From assembly GCA_012513125.1 (NCBI GenBank), contig JAAZCS010000343.1, positions 1 through 8,957 of the forward strand: 8,957 nucleotides of DNA, read 5' to 3'. Below the pieces are notes generated by a model. It did no database searches and was not told the DNA's origin. It was given only the letters and a program-made list of their open reading frames with translations. Shown here piece by piece: positions 6,194-8,957 of the stretch. Made by a program: the position numbers and the translations under genes. The stretch's first letter is position 1; every line of letters starts with the position of its first letter. Source of the DNA: Treponema sp. (GTDB lineage Bacteria > Spirochaetota > Spirochaetia > Treponematales > Treponemataceae).

Positions 6194-6241
6194 AAAAAAA
6201 AGGAATATGATAATGAAATAGACTTCACAATTCATATTCCT
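6194..6241 (-). terminator. Probable intrinsic terminator after the carboxyltransferase gene
   Basis: Read on the minus strand, AGGAATATGA (6241-6232) pairs with TCATATTCCT (6210-6201), a 10-bp stem. It encloses a 21-base loop that can form a small inner stem (TGAA/TTCA), and a run of T covers 6201-6194. The stem is AT-rich and the loop large, so termination may be leaky. It lies 24 bp after the carboxyltransferase stop and 17 bp before the transporter start. It may therefore act as a partial terminator inside one transcription unit. Confidence 0.65.
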
Positions 6242-6264
6242 TGATAAAAATAATTTCCTAGCTT

Positions 6265-7755
6265 TTATAGAGGAATGTTTCCATGCTTCTTTAATGGCTT
6301 GTCTGTATCTATTTTATTTAGCAATACATCAAAACTGTTAGCAATTCTCTTACGTGTATCTTCAGGATTAATTACTTCTGATACATAACCACGTTTTGCA
6401 GCAATTTTTGGTGTCATAATTTCGTTTTTGTATTCGGCTGTTTTCTGTGCAATTTCTGTAGCTTTGTTTGGATCTGATAATTCTTTTGCATAGAGAATGC
6501 CAATTGCACCTTCTGCACCCATTACTGCGATTTCAGAAGCAGGCCATGCATATACAAAATCTGCACCGAGGTGTTTTGAACACATTGCAATATAAGCTCC
6601 ACCGTATGCTTTTCTTATTATTACAGAAATCTTTGGAACTGATGCTTCGCTGTAAGCGTAAATAACTTTTGCTCCATGGCGAATAATTCCTTTTTGTTCT
6701 TCTTGTGGACCTGGAATGAATCCTGGAACATCAACCAAAGTTAATAATGGGATGTTGAATGAATCACAATAGCGTACAAACCTTGCAATTTTATCGCTTG
6801 AATCGCAGTCTAGAACTCCACCGAGTCCTTTTGGATTATTTGCCACAATACCGATTGATCTTCCTTCTAGTTTTGCAAATCCTGTAACGCAATTTAGTGC
6901 AAATTCACTAGATGTTTCGAAAAATGAATTTTCATCAACTATACAATTGATTACATCTTTTACGTCATAACCTTGTCTTGGATTTTCAGGGAGAATCTCA
7001 TTGATTTTTTTTGTATTCTTTTTTACATCGAATTTGAATTTTTCAGCTTGAATAAGATTATCACCATAATAGTGAGGAATATAATCTAGAAGTTTTCTAA
7101 CATTTTCATAGCAGTTATTTTCATTTTCACATCTAAAATGAGCTACGCCAGATTTTTGTGAATGAATTGAAGCACCACCGAGATCTTCTGCCGAGATATC
7201 CATGAACATTACTGATTTTACAACTTTTGGACCTGTAATAAATAGCTGGCTAATCTTATCAACTGTAAAAATAAAATCTGTTATGCCAGGACTATAAACA
7301 GCTCCGCCAGCACAAGGACCTGCAATAATTGATATTTGTGGAATTGAACCAGAAGCTCTTACGTTTTGATAAAATAATTCTCCGTAACCGCATAGTGAAT
7401 CAACACCTTCTTGAATACGTGCTCCACCAGAATCGTTAATACCAATTACTGGTGTTCTTGCTTGAATTGCCATTTCAATAAGGGTTGCAATTTTTTGTCC
7501 GTGTTTTAAGCCTAGTGATCCACCTTGAACTGTAAAATCTTGAGCGTAGACTGCAACTTTTCGGCCATTAATTTTGCCAAATCCTGTAATAACACCATCG
7601 TAAGGAATCTCTTTGTTTTCCATTCCAAAACTTGTGCAATTATGTCTGACCCCAGAATATATTTCAAAAAAAGTGTCTTTATCACAAAGTGTATTTATAC
7701 GTTCGATTGCGTGTAGTTTTCCTTTTGCATGTTGTTTTTCAACATTGTATTCCAT
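6265..7755 (-). CDS. Biotin-dependent carboxyltransferase, methylmalonyl-CoA decarboxylase alpha / propionyl-CoA carboxylase beta family
   Basis: It transfers carboxyl groups between carboxybiotin and an acyl-CoA, either in a sodium-pumping decarboxylase or in an acyl-CoA carboxylase. The two crotonase-like halves are intact: NDSGGARIQEG (107-117) and GPCAGGAVYSP (146-156) in the first half, then VDVPGFIPG (341-349), GIIRHGAK (356-363), RKAYGGAYIAM (381-391) and YAWPASEIAVMGAEGA (402-417) in the second. RGYVSEVINPEDTR and the tail KKHGNIPL close the protein. Ile389, after GGAY, replaces the Asp typical of actinobacterial propionyl-CoA carboxylases, and YAWP-EIAVMGAEGA recalls MmdA and transcarboxylase 12S. 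At 496 residues it lacks the roughly 20-25 residues usually found before the KQHAKGKL motif. The start is supported by AGAGG at 7761-7765. It has its own promoter, and no biotin-carrier or membrane subunit lies nearby, so substrate and complex are unresolved. mmdA is a possible name. Confidence 0.92.
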   Translation of the reverse strand: MEYNVEKQHAKGKLHAIERINTLCDKDTFFEIYSGVRHNCTSFGMENKEIPYDGVITGFGKINGRKVAVYAQDFTVQGGSLGLKHGQKIATLIEMAIQARTPVIGINDSGGARIQEGVDSLCGYGELFYQNVRASGSIPQISIIAGPCAGGAVYSPGITDFIFTVDKISQLFITGPKVVKSVMFMDISAEDLGGASIHSQKSGVAHFRCENENNCYENVRKLLDYIPHYYGDNLIQAEKFKFDVKKNTKKINEILPENPRQGYDVKDVINCIVDENSFFETSSEFALNCVTGFAKLEGRSIGIVANNPKGLGGVLDCDSSDKIARFVRYCDSFNIPLLTLVDVPGFIPGPQEEQKGIIRHGAKVIYAYSEASVPKISVIIRKAYGGAYIAMCSKHLGADFVYAWPASEIAVMGAEGAIGILYAKELSDPNKATEIAQKTAEYKNEIMTPKIAAKRGYVSEVINPEDTRKRIANSFDVLLNKIDTDKPLKKHGNIPL

Positions 7756-7760
7756 AAGAA

Positions 7761-7765
7761 CCTCT
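7761..7765 (-). promoter_or_regulatory. Ribosome binding site of the carboxyltransferase gene
   Basis: On the minus strand AGAGG is followed by TTCTT and the ATG at 7755-7753. This strong site indicates that the shortened N-terminus is real and not a misplaced start. Confidence 0.75.
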
Positions 7766-7812
7766 GTATTTTTAGTTTTCTCAGTCGTTCAATTAATAAG
7801 AACATCAATTTG

Positions 7813-7841
7813 ATAATATTAGATGTAATTAATAGTGTCAA
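7813..7841 (-). promoter_or_regulatory. Near-consensus sigma-70 promoter for the carboxyltransferase gene
   Basis: On the minus strand an exact TTGACA (7841-7836) is followed by a 17-bp spacer and TATTAT (7818-7813), one mismatch from TATAAT. Transcription would begin near 7806, leaving a leader of about 50 bases before the ATG at 7755. This is the best promoter in the window and implies strong expression unless repressed. Confidence 0.8.
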
Positions 7842-7866
7842 GATGACAAAATGTAAAAAAATGTCA
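7836..7866. promoter_or_regulatory. TGTCA/TGACA inverted repeats overlapping the -35 box (possible operator)
   Basis: TGTCA at 7836-7840 and TGACA at 7844-7848 form an inverted repeat with a 3-bp spacer, and the left half overlaps the -35 hexamer. A further TGTCA at 7862-7866 forms a second inverted pair with 7844-7848 across 13 bp. The placement would suit a regulator that blocks or recruits RNA polymerase. No known operator consensus is recognised, and half-sites of five bases can arise by chance in AT-rich DNA. Confidence 0.25.
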
Positions 7867-7881
7867 GAAAAGATTATTATT

Positions 7882-8957
7882 TTACTCTATTCCAGTTGTA
7901 TTTGAATAGAATTCGCTTGAAAATAAGTCGCTTTCATATTCAAACTGACGCGTACGTTCTTGTTCAATTGATTTTATAGAAGGTAGCCAGCTATATTTTA
8001 TCTGAAGAGATTCTACCGCCTTGTTTACGTCATTAAATTGTGCATATGCTGAAAAATAATCATTTTTGAATTGTTCATTGTCTACAGCAATATTTTGGGA
8101 CTGTGAATCAAAGTTTGTCAATATCCATTTGTCCTTGATGTAAGTCAGTGTTATGTTTGCATCAACAGAATCAACTTCAATGTCATAGCTTTCACCTTCG
8201 GAATGGACTAAATAATAGTGAACTTTGTGAATCGAAAGGTCTCCATTTTTTAGGGCAATTCCTTTTTCTTGTGTTAAAGGTGCTACTTTTTCATTCTTCT
8301 TGAACATTTCCAATTCTTCGCTCTTTTTTTTACCATCAATTTGCAAGTTTGTAATTCCAAAACATCCGGCTTTTAATGATTTTTCATAATCGGTTGACCA
8401 CAATAGCCAGCCTTCCAAATTTAGGAATCCTTGATCTTTATTGTATGTTTGCCTTTGTTTTCCAATAACATAAATCTGGCTTACCATATCTGATAAATTT
8501 CTAGTTGACTTTCCTTTTGAAAAATCATCAAGAAGAATTGTATCTCTTGAATTAAATCCCCAGTAAAAACCTTTAATTGTTTGTTCCGATGTCAGGCCAA
8601 GTGAAGTGTAATTTTGTCCGTTTGTTTTTATTGTATTAGAAATGATTAGAATTATTGCGACTACAATACAAAGGGCGACAATAATAAAAGAAGTATTTCG
8701 TCTAAGAATTCTCTTCAGTTTTATTTTTTTGTTTTGTGAATTTAAGAAGTTATTCCTTTTTTCAATGAACAGTTCATCATCAAGATTCTTTTTGTCTTTT
8801 GAAGTATAAAAATCATGTAATAATTGAAGAGGAAAATTGATTTTTGGACGTAAATCTTCGCTTCTTTTACCTTTTCGCTTTTTTCCCGGAATATTAACGA
8901 CATTTGAATTTAATTTTAGACCTCTTTCAATATTTTCTGCCAATTCTTCATTAAATC
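7882..8957 (-). CDS. Unidentified single-pass membrane protein, N-terminus beyond the window
   Basis: I do not recognise the family. About 357 residues are visible. The first 85 or so are hydrophilic and very basic (for example GKKRKGKRSEDLRPK), followed by one strong membrane helix (SFIIVALCIVVAIILIIS, counted from a TTG at 8943 as residues 85-102) and about 250 residues that would lie outside the inner membrane. The outer part starts TSEQTIKGFYWGFNSRDTILLDDF and later has ITLTYIKDKWILTNFD, a pattern that recalls NTF2-like folds, but this is only a guess. No lipobox or enzyme motif is seen. The TTG at 8943 is a possible start, but it has no good ribosome binding site. The frame stays open to the window edge (FNEEL before AENIERG), so the gene probably begins outside. 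It ends about 40 bp before the -35 box of the carboxyltransferase promoter, with no clear terminator. Confidence 0.75.
   Translation of the reverse strand, partial: FNEELAENIERGLKLNSNVVNIPGKKRKGKRSEDLRPKINFPLQLLHDFYTSKDKKNLDDELFIEKRNNFLNSQNKKIKLKRILRRNTSFIIVALCIVVAIILIISNTIKTNGQNYTSLGLTSEQTIKGFYWGFNSRDTILLDDFSKGKSTRNLSDMVSQIYVIGKQRQTYNKDQGFLNLEGWLLWSTDYEKSLKAGCFGITNLQIDGKKKSEELEMFKKNEKVAPLTQEKGIALKNGDLSIHKVHYYLVHSEGESYDIEVDSVDANITLTYIKDKWILTNFDSQSQNIAVDNEQFKNDYFSAYAQFNDVNKAVESLQIKYSWLPSIKSIEQERTRQFEYESDLFSSEFYSNTTGIE

Noticed and set aside
6178..6228. A 17-residue N-terminal extension of the transporter from GTG 6228
   Set aside because: The extension would be encoded by the terminator hairpin and T-run, and a good ribosome binding site precedes the ATG at 6177.
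6468..6665. Short open frames antisense to the carboxyltransferase (also at 7525-7813) and to other large genes
   Set aside because: They have low-complexity or unlikely compositions and no ribosome binding sites, and lie fully opposite strongly conserved coding sequence.
7842..7881. Possible terminator after the membrane-protein gene
   Set aside because: Only a 5-bp TGACA/TGTCA pairing with an internal T-run is available; it is too weak and lies over the next promoter.

Overview
The window looks like chromosomal DNA from a low-GC host-associated spirochaete, most likely a Treponema. The grounds are strong A/T bias in all genes and spacers, a large soluble protein resembling the spirochaete-restricted DUF5312 family, and generally Treponema-like gene content. 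The genus is inferred from remembered family resemblance, not from a search.

Left part (1-708): the last codons of a gene that fits fabF (beta-ketoacyl-ACP synthase II) run into fabZ (3-hydroxyacyl-ACP dehydratase) with only 3 bp between them, so this is the end of a fatty-acid synthesis operon. The 3' end of fabZ lies inside the first copy of a 69-bp tandem repeat (two full copies plus 31 bp). Each copy carries a perfect 10-bp hairpin, and in copy 1 that hairpin contains the fabZ stop codon. A strong intrinsic terminator follows. This repeat is the most unusual structure in the window.

Middle (709-5337): a 568-residue DUF5312-like protein (+) meets, tail to tail with a 4-bp overlap, a membrane-anchored c-di-GMP phosphodiesterase (-). 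The latter has a periplasmic sensor region, a degenerate GGDEF domain and an EAL domain with all expected catalytic residues. Divergent from it across about 58 bp is a pgeF/yfiH-type multicopper-oxidase-fold (laccase-domain) enzyme (+).

Right part (5293-8957, all -): read in transcription order these are an unidentified single-pass membrane protein that runs off the window edge, a biotin-dependent carboxyltransferase of the MmdA/PccB/12S family behind a near-consensus sigma-70 promoter, a hairpin plus T-run, and an EamA/DMT-family transporter. The transporter's 3' end overlaps the pgeF 3' end by 45 bp. No biotin carrier or membrane decarboxylase subunit lies next to the carboxyltransferase, so its partner proteins must be encoded elsewhere.

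I found no tRNA, rRNA, CRISPR array, insertion sequence or phage gene. Apart from the repeat array this reads as ordinary core and accessory chromosome. I see no convincing new multi-gene system here.
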